NCBI GenBank assembly: GCA_002455915.1
Contig: DKLU01000319.1
Location: 1 to 19,302, forward strand
Source of the DNA: Chryseobacterium sp. UBA6632
GTDB taxonomy: Bacteria; Bacteroidota; Bacteroidia; Flavobacteriales; Weeksellaceae
Reading direction: 5' to 3'
DNA length: 19,302 bases
Position numbers and translations under genes: made by a program
Shown here: one piece after another, positions 1 to 7,321 of the stretch
How positions within the stretch are numbered: position 1 is the stretch's first letter
How the letters are laid out: every line of letters starts with the position of its first letter
The notes under the pieces: model-generated
Told to the model about the DNA's origin: nothing
The model's database searches: none
What the model saw: the letters and a program-made list of their open reading frames with translations, nothing else

Positions 1-171
1 GTCATTTTACTTTTCTACGATGTAGTTTTATATTATCTCCAGCTGGTGCTCATATCAATCAATATAAAGCCGCTCAATTGTAAGAATGGTTTTCCATTTC
101 AAAACAAACTCGATATTGAAAATTCACAATCCGTTACTTTTCCCTATCTTTAAAACCAAATCCCACCACCA

Positions 172-1344
172 TTGAAAACAAAATTATTACTCCTTTCAAT
201 TTTCGGCTTATTCATCGCAAATGCACAAACATTAAATTTTAAACATCTCTCAGATATGTCTATCGGCAGAGGAGCGATAAGCAGTGTCATTGTAGACGAT
301 AATATCTATGTGAGCAATGGTTATAAAAGCACTGATGGTAATGCTAATTTTATCGAGAAATACAATATTAAAGACAACCGCTGGAGTATCATCAACTCTA
401 CGCTGTTTCCCAAAAGATTCGCCAATTCGGAGACTTACAATAATAAAATTTATATTTTTAACGGTTGGGGAAATAGCCATCTCGAAATTCTAGACATTGA
501 AACTAATAAAATAACGAAGGGAGCTGTTAATCGTGCCTACACAGGAAATGCAGGTTCTGCCATCCACAACGGAAAAATATATACGTTCGGCGGCAGCGGA
601 CTAAACAATGCTGCAACCACAATATTTTCTAATAGATTCCAATACTATGATATTGCTTCAGATACATGGAATCCGTTACCCGATATGCCTACAGCCAGAG
701 AAACAAAAGGCAAAATTGTGAATGATAAGTTGTATGTGATTGGTGGTTTTAACGGTACGTCGTCCCGTCTTATCAATGTTTTCGATCTCAACAAAAATCA
801 ATGGACTGAGCAATATATGATGCCTGCTCCGATTTCCGGTCATTCATTAGCGGTATTCGGTCATAAGATTTTTATTGCAGGAGGTTATAATAATCAAACT
901 TTTCTGGCCTATTTTGATACAGAAACCAATAAATTGCATCAATTATCATCCAACATGATTCCGCGAAGACATGCAGCTGCAGAAATCTATAACAATAAAT
1001 TATACATCATTGGTGGAAGTACAACATCTTCCACTAAATCAGCAATTAAAAGCATTCAAGTTGCCGATATTGGCGAAGAAGCACTTTCTACTAAAAATAC
1101 CGATGAAGATATACTTAAATCAAAAGTGTATACCAATGCCCAAAGAGACGGTTTCGTGATCAGCAATAAAAACAACAGCAACCAGTTTGAATTTACTGTC
1201 TATACAATGAATGGAAAAGAAGTCGGAAAAGGTTTTGCATACTATAACAAAAATATAGATTTAACAAAAGTACCGCGTGGAACGTATATTTTTACCTATA
1301 AAAATGAAAAAGGAGAATTGCAGAAAGTTAGAGTTATGAGGTAA
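172..1344 (+). CDS. Secreted Kelch-repeat protein with T9SS C-terminal sorting domain
   Basis: A 390-residue protein starting at TTG. This start is chosen because the reading frame begins directly with a clean signal peptide (positive MKTK, hydrophobic core about 5-16, cleavage near ANAQ at residue 19). Residues ~25-300 form Kelch-type beta-propeller blades: glycine pairs at about 140-141, 191-192, 237-238 and 281-282 each follow a hydrophobic strand (YTFGG, YVIGG, FIAGG, YIIGG), and two degenerate N-terminal blades lie near 50 and 97, giving about six blades. Residues ~315-390 look like a T9SS type A sorting domain (FTVYTMNGKEV, then PRGTYIFTY and a basic C-terminus), although the usual YPNP opening is degenerate. 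Known of the family: such propellers are exported through the outer membrane and mediate binding; no catalytic residues are evident. The ligand is unknown. It appears monocistronic. Confidence 0.88.
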   Translation: MKTKLLLLSIFGLFIANAQTLNFKHLSDMSIGRGAISSVIVDDNIYVSNGYKSTDGNANFIEKYNIKDNRWSIINSTLFPKRFANSETYNNKIYIFNGWGNSHLEILDIETNKITKGAVNRAYTGNAGSAIHNGKIYTFGGSGLNNAATTIFSNRFQYYDIASDTWNPLPDMPTARETKGKIVNDKLYVIGGFNGTSSRLINVFDLNKNQWTEQYMMPAPISGHSLAVFGHKIFIAGGYNNQTFLAYFDTETNKLHQLSSNMIPRRHAAAEIYNNKLYIIGGSTTSSTKSAIKSIQVADIGEEALSTKNTDEDILKSKVYTNAQRDGFVISNKNNSNQFEFTVYTMNGKEVGKGFAYYNKNIDLTKVPRGTYIFTYKNEKGELQKVRVMR

Positions 1345-1352
1345 AATTAATA

Positions 1353-1384
1353 GGCTGGAAGAAGGAAGCTTGAGGTTAGAAGTT
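1353..1384. repeat. Purine-rich intergenic repeat, copy 1
   Basis: A short G/A-rich tract built from seven- to eight-base units of the type GGAAG-NN (GCTGGAA, GAAGGAA, GCTTGAGG, TTAGAAG). It lies just after the Kelch gene stop. A recognisably related tract is at 12246-12279, also intergenic, sharing the words GGAAG, CTTGAGG and a final GAAGT in the same order. It is non-coding as far as can be seen, and its function is unknown. Confidence 0.5.
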
Positions 1385-1427
1385 ATTTCCCTCAACAACG
1401 AGTCTTTTTATAATCAAATTCCATGAT

Positions 1428-1435
1428 TAGATTTG
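1428..1435 (+). promoter_or_regulatory. Possible Bacteroidota -7 promoter box (TAGATTTG)
   Basis: TAGATTTG matches the TAnnTTTG -7 consensus of Bacteroidota housekeeping promoters and lies about 90 bp before the gene at 1525. No exact TTG -33 element is seen at the expected distance, so support is moderate. If used, the leader would include the inverted repeat at 1455-1498. Confidence 0.3.
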
Positions 1436-1454
1436 AAAAAGTGAAAGATTATTC

Positions 1455-1498
1455 TTAATATTATTCCTGTTGAAAAAAAATATGCAGGAAATATTTAA
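1455..1498. repeat. Imperfect inverted repeat in the leader of the gene at 1525
   Basis: The left arm (1455-1469) ends in TCCTG and the right arm (1485-1498) starts with CAGGA. The arms continue outward with near-matching AT-rich sequence (ATATT/AATAT and TTAA/TTAA), separated by a 15-nt loop. There is no T-tract after it, so it is not an intrinsic terminator. It may fold in the 5' leader RNA. Confidence 0.4.
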
Positions 1499-1524
1499 GC
1501 CAAGCCTAAAACTAAGTTAACACC

Positions 1525-2067
1525 ATGATCTCAACCAAAAACCTTTCACTTCTACCCTCTTCACAAAAATTAAAAAATATCTGTAAAGCCATTTCTGTTT
1601 TAGATGCTATTCTTTCGCAGGAATGGGAATATCGTTATTATTCTTACAACAACCAATGGTCGGATCATGAAGAGTTTTTCGAAATGCGGAACGGTTCGGG
1701 AGATCAAATGCTTATTTTATTTCCACAAAATGGCTGTGTGATTAATGGTTTTGCCCACGAATCTCAACAAATTGACAAACAGAAATTAACAGCCGACTTG
1801 CCTCAAGTTTTTCATGAATTTATTTTTGGAGAACCAGTCAATTCAATTGGAACAACATTTTGTCTTTGGACAACTCATGAAAACCATTGGCAAACAGGAG
1901 AAATTGAAAATAATGAAGATTCTTCTGAAGAAATGTTGAATATATTTGATGGAAATCCACAAACTTACATCGACTGGGCAACAGAATATTTTGAAGATAG
2001 TTATAAAGAATCCGGAATTCCTTTAGAGACAGTCACAAAAATCTATAACGGAGAAATAGTAACCTAA
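1525..2067 (+). CDS. Conserved protein of unknown function, cut short by an in-frame stop
   Basis: A 180-residue soluble acidic protein, MISTKNLSLLPSS onward, with no signal peptide or membrane segment. I recognise the style of a widespread uncharacterised family (YRYYSYN, then MRNGSGDQ, FAHES, GTTFCLW, and DGNPQTY near the end), but no function is known to me. The frame reads through TAA at 2065-2067 into a further 30 codons, GAA plus the 29 at 2071-2157, ending with TAA at 2158-2160. That extension is acidic, protein-like (DELEDWEQLENDL, then EIVYPY) and resembles the C-terminus I expect for this family. A single GAA-to-TAA change at codon 181 would explain it. The intact gene would be 1525-2160, 211 residues. 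It is followed at short spacing by the DUF2695 gene. The truncated product may still fold, since the main conserved motifs lie upstream of the stop. Confidence 0.75.
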   Translation: MISTKNLSLLPSSQKLKNICKAISVLDAILSQEWEYRYYSYNNQWSDHEEFFEMRNGSGDQMLILFPQNGCVINGFAHESQQIDKQKLTADLPQVFHEFIFGEPVNSIGTTFCLWTTHENHWQTGEIENNEDSSEEMLNIFDGNPQTYIDWATEYFEDSYKESGIPLETVTKIYNGEIVT

Positions 2068-2160
2068 GAAATGGTTTTAAACCTCGTTGACGAGCTGGAA
2101 GATTGGGAACAACTTGAAAATGATCTGCAAGAAATTGTTTATCCTTATCGTTTTGATTAA
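2068..2160 (+). pseudogene. Severed C-terminal segment of the gene at 1525
   Basis: These codons continue in the same frame directly after the TAA at 2065-2067 and end at TAA 2158-2160, 18 nt before the next gene. An ATG at 2071 would give a free-standing 29-residue peptide, but the frame continuity and the family-like ending (DWEQLENDL, YPYRF) make it more likely the detached tail of the upstream gene. A sequencing error at 2065 is an alternative. Confidence 0.6.
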
Positions 2161-2178
2161 TAAAGAAACAGTTAAGCT

Positions 2179-2472
2179 ATGGATAAAAATGAAAAAGAAC
2201 GAAGAAAGCAACTTCGAAACGAATTAAGACAAAAACAACAGGAAGAATTTGAAAATAGTCTTCCTATGGATCGAATTTATTTTCAACAACTTTTCGATTT
2301 TTTGGATATTCAGTTAGAGAAAGTTGGTTGTGATGACACCAATACATTAACTACAGAATTCTTAGAAAAAAATAAAATTCAAAATATTGAAATCATTCTC
2401 GGTTGGCTAGCTAAAAATGGTGGTTATTGTGATTGTGAAATTTTGGCGAATGCGGAAGAACTTTTTGAATAG
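2179..2472 (+). CDS. DUF2695 family protein
   Basis: A 97-residue cytoplasmic protein. The first ~28 residues are a highly charged helix (KNEKERRKQLRNELRQKQQEE). The rest holds the signature of the DUF2695 family near the C-terminus, WLAKNGGYCDCEILAN at about residues 76-91, with a conserved Cys-Asp-Cys (84-86) that could bind metal or be redox active. The function of the family is not known to me. It lies 18 nt after the end of the upstream (interrupted) frame and 19 nt before the VOC gene on the same strand, so the three are probably co-transcribed, though their products have no obvious shared pathway. Confidence 0.8.
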   Translation: MDKNEKERRKQLRNELRQKQQEEFENSLPMDRIYFQQLFDFLDIQLEKVGCDDTNTLTTEFLEKNKIQNIEIILGWLAKNGGYCDCEILANAEELFE

Positions 2473-2491
2473 AATTAAATACTGAACAACA

Positions 2492-2866
2492 ATGAACGCA
2501 AACCTCGACACCACTTTATTCTACGTAAAAAATGTAGAATTAATCAAAAATTTTTATGTTGAACATTTTAATTTCACAATTCTTGAAGAAGATTCTTCAT
2601 GGGCATTGTTGAATGCAGGTTCGTCTCATATTGCATTTCATAAAATCGGCGAAAAATATTTACAAAAAATTTCCAAAGATCATCAGTTTGATAATAATAC
2701 AAAACTGATATTCGAGATTGATATTGACATCCTTTTGGCTCGAAACGAATTACTTTCAAAGAACGTAAGAATGCGCGAAATAAAAACTTTTGAAAATTAT
2801 GATTTTTGGTTGTGCGATGGCTTAGATCCTGAAGGAAATGTTTTTCAGTTGAAAAGCAGAAAATAA
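2492..2866 (+). CDS. VOC superfamily (glyoxalase/bleomycin-resistance fold) protein
   Basis: A 124-residue protein with the single-chain VOC pattern: an opening beta strand TLFYVKNVELIKNFYVEHFNF, then a mid-strand with S-HIAFH, and a closing DGLDPEGNVFQL motif (the [DE]PDGN-type ending common to VOC proteins). This length matches one VOC unit of two beta-alpha-beta-beta-beta modules, which usually works as a homodimer. Family members bind a metal for isomerase or dioxygenase chemistry, or sequester or modify antibiotics; the substrate cannot be read from sequence. It is the third gene of the small-gene cluster starting at 1525. No terminator is visible directly after it. Confidence 0.82.
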   Translation: MNANLDTTLFYVKNVELIKNFYVEHFNFTILEEDSSWALLNAGSSHIAFHKIGEKYLQKISKDHQFDNNTKLIFEIDIDILLARNELLSKNVRMREIKTFENYDFWLCDGLDPEGNVFQLKSRK

Positions 2867-2947
2867 TCCGGAAGTAAAAATTATTAACTAAATATCATTT
2901 TGTCGATAAATATCTACAACCAAAACGAATTATATCTACATCTTTTA

Positions 2948-2980
2948 TTGTGTTCAAAGGTATTTCAGAAACTATCTTTG
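2948..2980 (+). promoter_or_regulatory. Bacteroidota-type promoter in front of a putative small RNA/leader
   Basis: TTG at 2948-2950, a 22-nt spacer and TATCTTTG at 2973-2980 match the TTG / TAnnTTTG pattern of Bacteroidota housekeeping promoters. Transcription would begin near 2986, run through the inverted repeat at 3016-3059 and meet the terminator at 3091-3122. Confidence 0.45.
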
Positions 2981-3015
2981 TAACAACAAATAAGACAACT
3001 ATTAAAAAATTAACC

Positions 3016-3059
3016 TTTTGATTCTTCATTAAAACACAAATGATGAGAAAGAATCAAAA
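3016..3059. repeat. Perfect 11-bp inverted repeat
   Basis: TTTTGATTCTT (3016-3026) and AAGAATCAAAA (3049-3059) are exact complements with a 22-nt loop. This is part of the candidate small RNA/leader. Confidence 0.6.
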
Positions 3060-3090
3060 CCATCCAATACACACAAATGATAAAATCCCA

Positions 3091-3122
3091 AACCTCCGCT
3101 AAAAATGTCGGAGGTTTTGTTA
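3091..3122 (+). terminator. Rho-independent terminator
   Basis: AACCTCCG (3091-3098) pairs perfectly with CGGAGGTT (3109-3116) over a 10-nt loop, followed by a T-rich run from 3113. It reads in the plus direction. It lies upstream of, not downstream of, the M48 operon, and 225 nt after the VOC gene. Confidence 0.8.
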
Positions 3123-3215
3123 TTTAAGCAACAAATCAAACCTCTGGGCTTACCTTTTTCAATTCTAAATCAAGCAGTTTATCATTTTTTCTTATTATTG
3201 TAAAAAATTATTTCC

Positions 3216-5279
3216 ATGTACATTCAAGTTTCCGAAGATTTCAGGAAGAAAAGCAAATCTGCCATTTTCGCGATCAGCATCTTCATTATCGTTTATATTC
3301 TCATGTTTCTTTTCACCATTTTGCTGGCGATGGCATGTATTGGTGTAGGAATATGGCTGATTGCCATTAAACCGATGTTTGTAACGATAATGCTGGGCTT
3401 AGGTCTTGCCGGAACCGGACTTTTCGTATTTTATTTCATCATTAAATTTTTGTTTAAAAAACATATTAATGACCGAAGCTATCTCACAGAAATCACCAAA
3501 TCTGACGAGCCGGAACTTTTTGAAATGATTGATGAAATCGTAAAAGAAGCCGGAACCGATTTTCCCAAAAAAGTATATTTATCATACGATGTTAATGCAA
3601 GCGTTTTCTACGATTCCAGTTTTTGGAGCATGTTTTTTCCGATTAAAAAAAATCTTACTATCGGTGTTGGATTAATCAATACCTCAACAAAACAGGAACT
3701 GAAAGCCGTTCTTTCTCATGAATTCGGGCACTTTTCACAACGCTCGATGAAAGTGGGAAGTTATGTGTATAATGTGAATAAAATTATTTTCAACCTTGTA
3801 AATGATGATGAATCTTATCGAAATTCTATTCAGCAATGGGCTAATATGAGCGGATATTTTTCACTTTTTGCTATGTTGGCGGTTTTTATCACAGGTAAAA
3901 TCCAGTGGGTTTTGGTAAAGATGTATTCATTTGTGAACATCCGTCATATGGCACTTTCCCGAGAAATGGAGTTTCATGCCGATGAAGTTGCTGCCAATAT
4001 TGCAGGATCAATTTCGTTGGAAGAATCTTTGTTGAGAATCGAGCTTGCCGCAGAATCTTATCAGAAAGTAATCAACTTTTACGAAAACAGAATTTCAAAA
4101 AATCAGGGAAGTAAGAATATTTATAAAGAACAGTTTTTTGTAATGAATTTCCTTGCGAAACAAAGTGAAGTGGAAACCAAAAACGATCTTCCGAACGTAA
4201 AACTTTCTGAATCCAGCCTTTTCAACAAATCAAAATTAGTCATCGAAAACCAATGGGCATCGCATCCTTCTCATGAAGAACGTATTGCAAGACTTCGAAA
4301 CCTCAACATTGTAAAAGAAGCAGAAAATGAGCCCGCCCGAAATATTTTTAAAGATTTCAGTAAAACGGAAGAAAAACTTACCACAAAATTATTCTCCAAC
4401 GTAAAATATCAAAAAGATAAAATTGATCTTGATTTCGAAACATTTACTTCAGAATTTGAAAAGCAGTTCAAAAAAGATTCATTTGATGCAATTTTCAACG
4501 GGTATTACGACAATAAAAACCCGGATTTTAATGCTAAAGAAAATGTAGCGGCAAATGATATTTCGTTTGAAGAATTGTTCAGCAAAGAAAAAGTAGAACT
4601 GGTGTACACTTTATTGGCACTCGAAAGTGATAAGAAAACGATTGAAGCTGTCATCAGTAAAGAAATTCCTTTGAAAACATTTGATTACGACGGAAAAAAA
4701 TACAAAGCCAAAGAAGCCACAAAATTAATTCCACAGATCGATCATCAAATTTCAGAATTAAAACTTCAGATCCTTGAAAATGATTCTAATATTTATACCT
4801 ATTTCTTAAAATCTGCTGAAAAATCTGACAAAAAGCAAGAATTTGAAACTACGTATAATAGTTTTGCCGCTTATGATAAAGAATATGAAGATCGTTTTAA
4901 AATATATACAGAAGTCGCTGCAGCCACAGCATTTATCAGTGAAAGAACACCTTTTGAACAAATTTCAATCAACTTTAAAAAATTAAAACCATTAGAAGAA
5001 AAATTGAAAACTGAAATTCTTCTTTACCTCAACAATGCTTTATTAACAGAAGATCTGGAGGAACAAACCATCAAAGATTTAAGATATTATATTGAAAAAG
5101 ACCTTATTTATTTTAATAATGATCAATATCTGGATACGCATTTGCAATATCTGATGAGTGCTATTAATTTTCTGCCGTATTTTCTTCACAAAAAATATTT
5201 TGAAATGAAAAAAGAGTTATTATCAATAATGAAAACCATTGAAAATAAGCAAACTGCAGAGCAGCCTAGTTTTAATTAA
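3216..5279 (+). CDS. Large membrane-bound M48 family zinc metallopeptidase
   Basis: A 687-residue protein. Residues ~17-80 form two or three membrane segments. The peptidase domain follows, with the zinc motif HEFGH at 168-172 (His168 and His172 as ligands, Glu169 as the catalytic base) and the third ligand Glu252 in the motif EFHAD, the arrangement of M48 (HtpX/Ste24) enzymes. Another membrane stretch lies near 213-238. SHPSHEERIARL near residues 346-357 is the substrate-side motif often seen in M48 peptidases. About 330 further residues form a charged, mostly helical C-terminal extension, so the protein is about twice the size of HtpX. Family role: turnover of membrane proteins; the substrate is unknown. 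It is the first gene of a four-gene membrane operon, 22 nt before the DUF2157 gene, and may be controlled by the attenuator-like leader upstream. All catalytic residues are present. Confidence 0.9.
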   Translation: MYIQVSEDFRKKSKSAIFAISIFIIVYILMFLFTILLAMACIGVGIWLIAIKPMFVTIMLGLGLAGTGLFVFYFIIKFLFKKHINDRSYLTEITKSDEPELFEMIDEIVKEAGTDFPKKVYLSYDVNASVFYDSSFWSMFFPIKKNLTIGVGLINTSTKQELKAVLSHEFGHFSQRSMKVGSYVYNVNKIIFNLVNDDESYRNSIQQWANMSGYFSLFAMLAVFITGKIQWVLVKMYSFVNIRHMALSREMEFHADEVAANIAGSISLEESLLRIELAAESYQKVINFYENRISKNQGSKNIYKEQFFVMNFLAKQSEVETKNDLPNVKLSESSLFNKSKLVIENQWASHPSHEERIARLRNLNIVKEAENEPARNIFKDFSKTEEKLTTKLFSNVKYQKDKIDLDFETFTSEFEKQFKKDSFDAIFNGYYDNKNPDFNAKENVAANDISFEELFSKEKVELVYTLLALESDKKTIEAVISKEIPLKTFDYDGKKYKAKEATKLIPQIDHQISELKLQILENDSNIYTYFLKSAEKSDKKQEFETTYNSFAAYDKEYEDRFKIYTEVAAATAFISERTPFEQISINFKKLKPLEEKLKTEILLYLNNALLTEDLEEQTIKDLRYYIEKDLIYFNNDQYLDTHLQYLMSAINFLPYFLHKKYFEMKKELLSIMKTIENKQTAEQPSFN

Positions 5280-5301
5280 AATAAAGAAAAACACCAAACA
5301 C

Positions 5302-6258
5302 ATGAAAGATATTCAACGGGAAGACATTCACCTCATCAACCGCCATCATACTATTTCGGAGCAAGCGATTGATCGGGCTTTAAAGGAAAAAGTTTACAAC
5401 GATTTGGAAAGCTGGAAAAAGTTTCTCCGTCTACTTTTGATGACGTTGGGAATAGGTTTTACCACCGCGGGCATCATTTTCTTTTTTGCCTACAATTGGG
5501 CAGATCTTCACAAGTTTGCTAAATTAGGATTAACAGAAGCGCTTATTATTTTAACCACCGTCATCGCTTTACTTCCCAAACTCAAGAGCAGCACCCGAAA
5601 TATTATTCTTACAGGATCTGCATTTTTAGTGGGCGTTTTATTTGCCGTTTTCGGACAAATTTATCAGACGGGAGCAAATGCGTACGATTTCTTTTTGGCG
5701 TGGACGCTGTTTATTACTTTATGGGTTCTGGTTTCCAACTTTGCGCCGCTGTGGCTGCTGTATTTAGTATTAATCAATACCACATTCATCTTATATTCGC
5801 AGCAAGTGGCGAAAGAATGGCCGGAAATATTTGTAACCGCTGCTCTCTTCGTATTCAACAGTTTGGTTTTGATTGCCTCTATTCTGTTGTCAAAATATAA
5901 AAAAATTGAGAATGTTCCGAGTTGGTTTACGTATGTTTTGGGATTGGCAATTGCTGTTTTTGGAACCTTCGCAGTTATTATCGGCATTTTAGACACCTAT
6001 CAACCATTATTTCCGGTTTTAATGACGATCGTGATCGCAGTTTTTATATTGGGAATCTGGTTCGGTTTAAAATCGAAAGACGGCTTTTATCTCGCGGTAA
6101 TTCCGTTAAGTTTTATCATTATTATTTCCGCATTGCTTTTCAAGATGTCGGAAGATATCGGAATGTTTTTATTAGTCAGCATTTTTATTATTATCAGTGT
6201 GACTTTGGTAATTATGAATTTGATTAACCTTCAAAAAAAGTGGAAAAATGAAAACTAA
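5302..6258 (+). CDS. DUF2157 polytopic membrane protein
   Basis: A 318-residue protein. I place the start at ATG 5302, 22 nt after the M48 stop. An upstream in-frame ATG at 5239 would add 21 residues but would lie inside the M48 gene, and the DUF2157 N-terminus normally starts close to the short cytosolic helix seen here (DIQREDIHLINRHH). After about 45 soluble residues the protein is almost all hydrophobic, with about eight to nine membrane helices; the first, LGIGFTTAGIIFFFAYNWADL, carries the AYNW motif I associate with DUF2157. The biochemical function is unknown. Its 3' end overlaps the DUF4401 start by 11 nt, indicating translational coupling. DUF2157, DUF4401 and GDYXXLXY genes occur together in many bacteria, which suggests one membrane complex or pathway. 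Confidence 0.85.
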   Translation: MKDIQREDIHLINRHHTISEQAIDRALKEKVYNDLESWKKFLRLLLMTLGIGFTTAGIIFFFAYNWADLHKFAKLGLTEALIILTTVIALLPKLKSSTRNIILTGSAFLVGVLFAVFGQIYQTGANAYDFFLAWTLFITLWVLVSNFAPLWLLYLVLINTTFILYSQQVAKEWPEIFVTAALFVFNSLVLIASILLSKYKKIENVPSWFTYVLGLAIAVFGTFAVIIGILDTYQPLFPVLMTIVIAVFILGIWFGLKSKDGFYLAVIPLSFIIIISALLFKMSEDIGMFLLVSIFIIISVTLVIMNLINLQKKWKNEN

Positions 6259-7321
6259 AGAAGAAATAAAAGCATTCACAAATTATCTTCAGACAAAGGA
6301 AAACCGTGAAATTCTTTTTAATGAAGATGCTATTCGGGCAGATTATCAGAAAAATGACAATCATCAGTCTTTAGCGATAAAAATCCTCTCTATTTTTGGC
6401 GGAATTTTAGCAAGTTTAGCCTTCATCGGCTTTTTGATGTTGGCGGGATTGTATGATTCAGAGTTTGGATTGATATTCTTTGGGGTTATTTTACTGGGTG
6501 TCGGAATCGGAATCAGCAAAGTTCATGACAAAATTATTATTGATACATTGAGCATTTCTGCTTACATCATTGGTTTTGTATTGTTAGGATTCGGACTCGA
6601 AAAAATGGAAGTTCATGAAAATATCATTTGCTGTATTTTTATATTGATTTCTTTAATTTCGCTATGCATTGTGAGAACTTATATCCTCACTTTCATCTCG
6701 GTTTTAATGATTAACGGTGCTATTATTACACTGCTTGTTTCTAATGAATTTTTTGGATTTGTTCAGCTTTATACTTCTTGTTTGGCAATATTGTTGGCTG
6801 TTTTTTATGTAAAAGAAGCGAAATTCATTACTTATAACAGTATCTTTTCAAAGCTATATGATCCTATTCGTATTGCGTTGGTATTTTCATTTTTATCCGG
6901 ATTGATTATTGTGAGTAAAGCTGATCTTATTGAAACATCGTTTAAAGATATTTGGATCACGTCTGCATTTTGTATTATTTCCATCATTTATTTGCTTTCT
7001 CACCTTTTTGAAATTTTAAAGATTCATAAACAGCAACATAAAACAGGAATTTACATTTTAACAGTACTTTTACTTTTGCCAACTGTTTTATCACCCGCTA
7101 TTTCAGGAGCGATCTTAATTATTCTGCTCAGTTTTCTGGTGAATTACAAAACCAGTCTGGTTATCGGAATTATTGCCTTTATTTATTTTATTTCCCAATA
7201 CTATTATGATCTTCATTTTACCCTGCTTACCAAATCTATCTTACTATTTTCTTCGGGTATTTTGTTTTTGGGACTTTATTTATTAACCCACAAAAAACTG
7301 AAATCTGATGAAAAAATATAA
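6248..7321 (+). CDS. DUF4401 polytopic membrane protein
   Basis: A 357-residue protein with a ~45-residue soluble N-terminus (KTKEEIKAFTNYLQ) followed by about ten hydrophobic segments up to residue ~345 and a short basic tail. The size, layout and position between a DUF2157 and a GDYXXLXY gene identify it as DUF4401. Its ATG at 6248 overlaps the end of the DUF2157 gene by 11 nt, and its own end overlaps the GDYXXLXY start by 14 nt, so the three are coupled. No catalytic motif is seen and the function is unknown. The soluble N-terminal helix followed by many membrane helices resembles DUF2157, so the two may be distant paralogues or partners (inference). Confidence 0.8.
   Translation: MKTKEEIKAFTNYLQTKENREILFNEDAIRADYQKNDNHQSLAIKILSIFGGILASLAFIGFLMLAGLYDSEFGLIFFGVILLGVGIGISKVHDKIIIDTLSISAYIIGFVLLGFGLEKMEVHENIICCIFILISLISLCIVRTYILTFISVLMINGAIITLLVSNEFFGFVQLYTSCLAILLAVFYVKEAKFITYNSIFSKLYDPIRIALVFSFLSGLIIVSKADLIETSFKDIWITSAFCIISIIYLLSHLFEILKIHKQQHKTGIYILTVLLLLPTVLSPAISGAILIILLSFLVNYKTSLVIGIIAFIYFISQYYYDLHFTLLTKSILLFSSGILFLGLYLLTHKKLKSDEKI

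Larger units (their letters stand above)
2986..3122 (+). ncRNA. Candidate small RNA or attenuated leader upstream of the M48 operon
   Basis: In a 350-nt gap, a promoter-like site (2948-2980) is followed by a stretch that ends in a strong terminator at 3091-3122, so a transcript of about 135 nt is predicted. It contains a perfect 11-bp inverted repeat, TTTTGATTCTT at 3016-3026 and its complement at 3049-3059. A 20-codon frame with tandem ATG codons (3040-3102, MMRKNQNHP to IPNLR) has its stop inside the terminator hairpin, as in leader-peptide attenuators. The M48 gene begins 94 nt after the terminator and has no convincing promoter of its own. It could be a free small RNA, a leader peptide/attenuator, or chance; no known RNA family is recognised. 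The start at ~2986 is an estimate. Confidence 0.35.

Noticed and set aside
1..153. Open frames at the left edge (frame 1 to TAA at 151, frame 3 to TAA at 81) that might be the end of an upstream gene
   Set aside because: Both are short, and neither shows a recognisable domain ending or a clear coding pattern; an AT-rich open stretch of this length can arise by chance.
3040..3102. 20-codon frame as a protein-coding gene of its own
   Set aside because: It overlaps the terminator and one arm of an inverted repeat and has no recognisable protein feature; kept only as a possible leader peptide.
5239..5301. Longer start for the DUF2157 gene
   Set aside because: It would lie inside the M48 gene and add 21 lysine-rich residues not expected in the family; ATG 5302 is a better fit.
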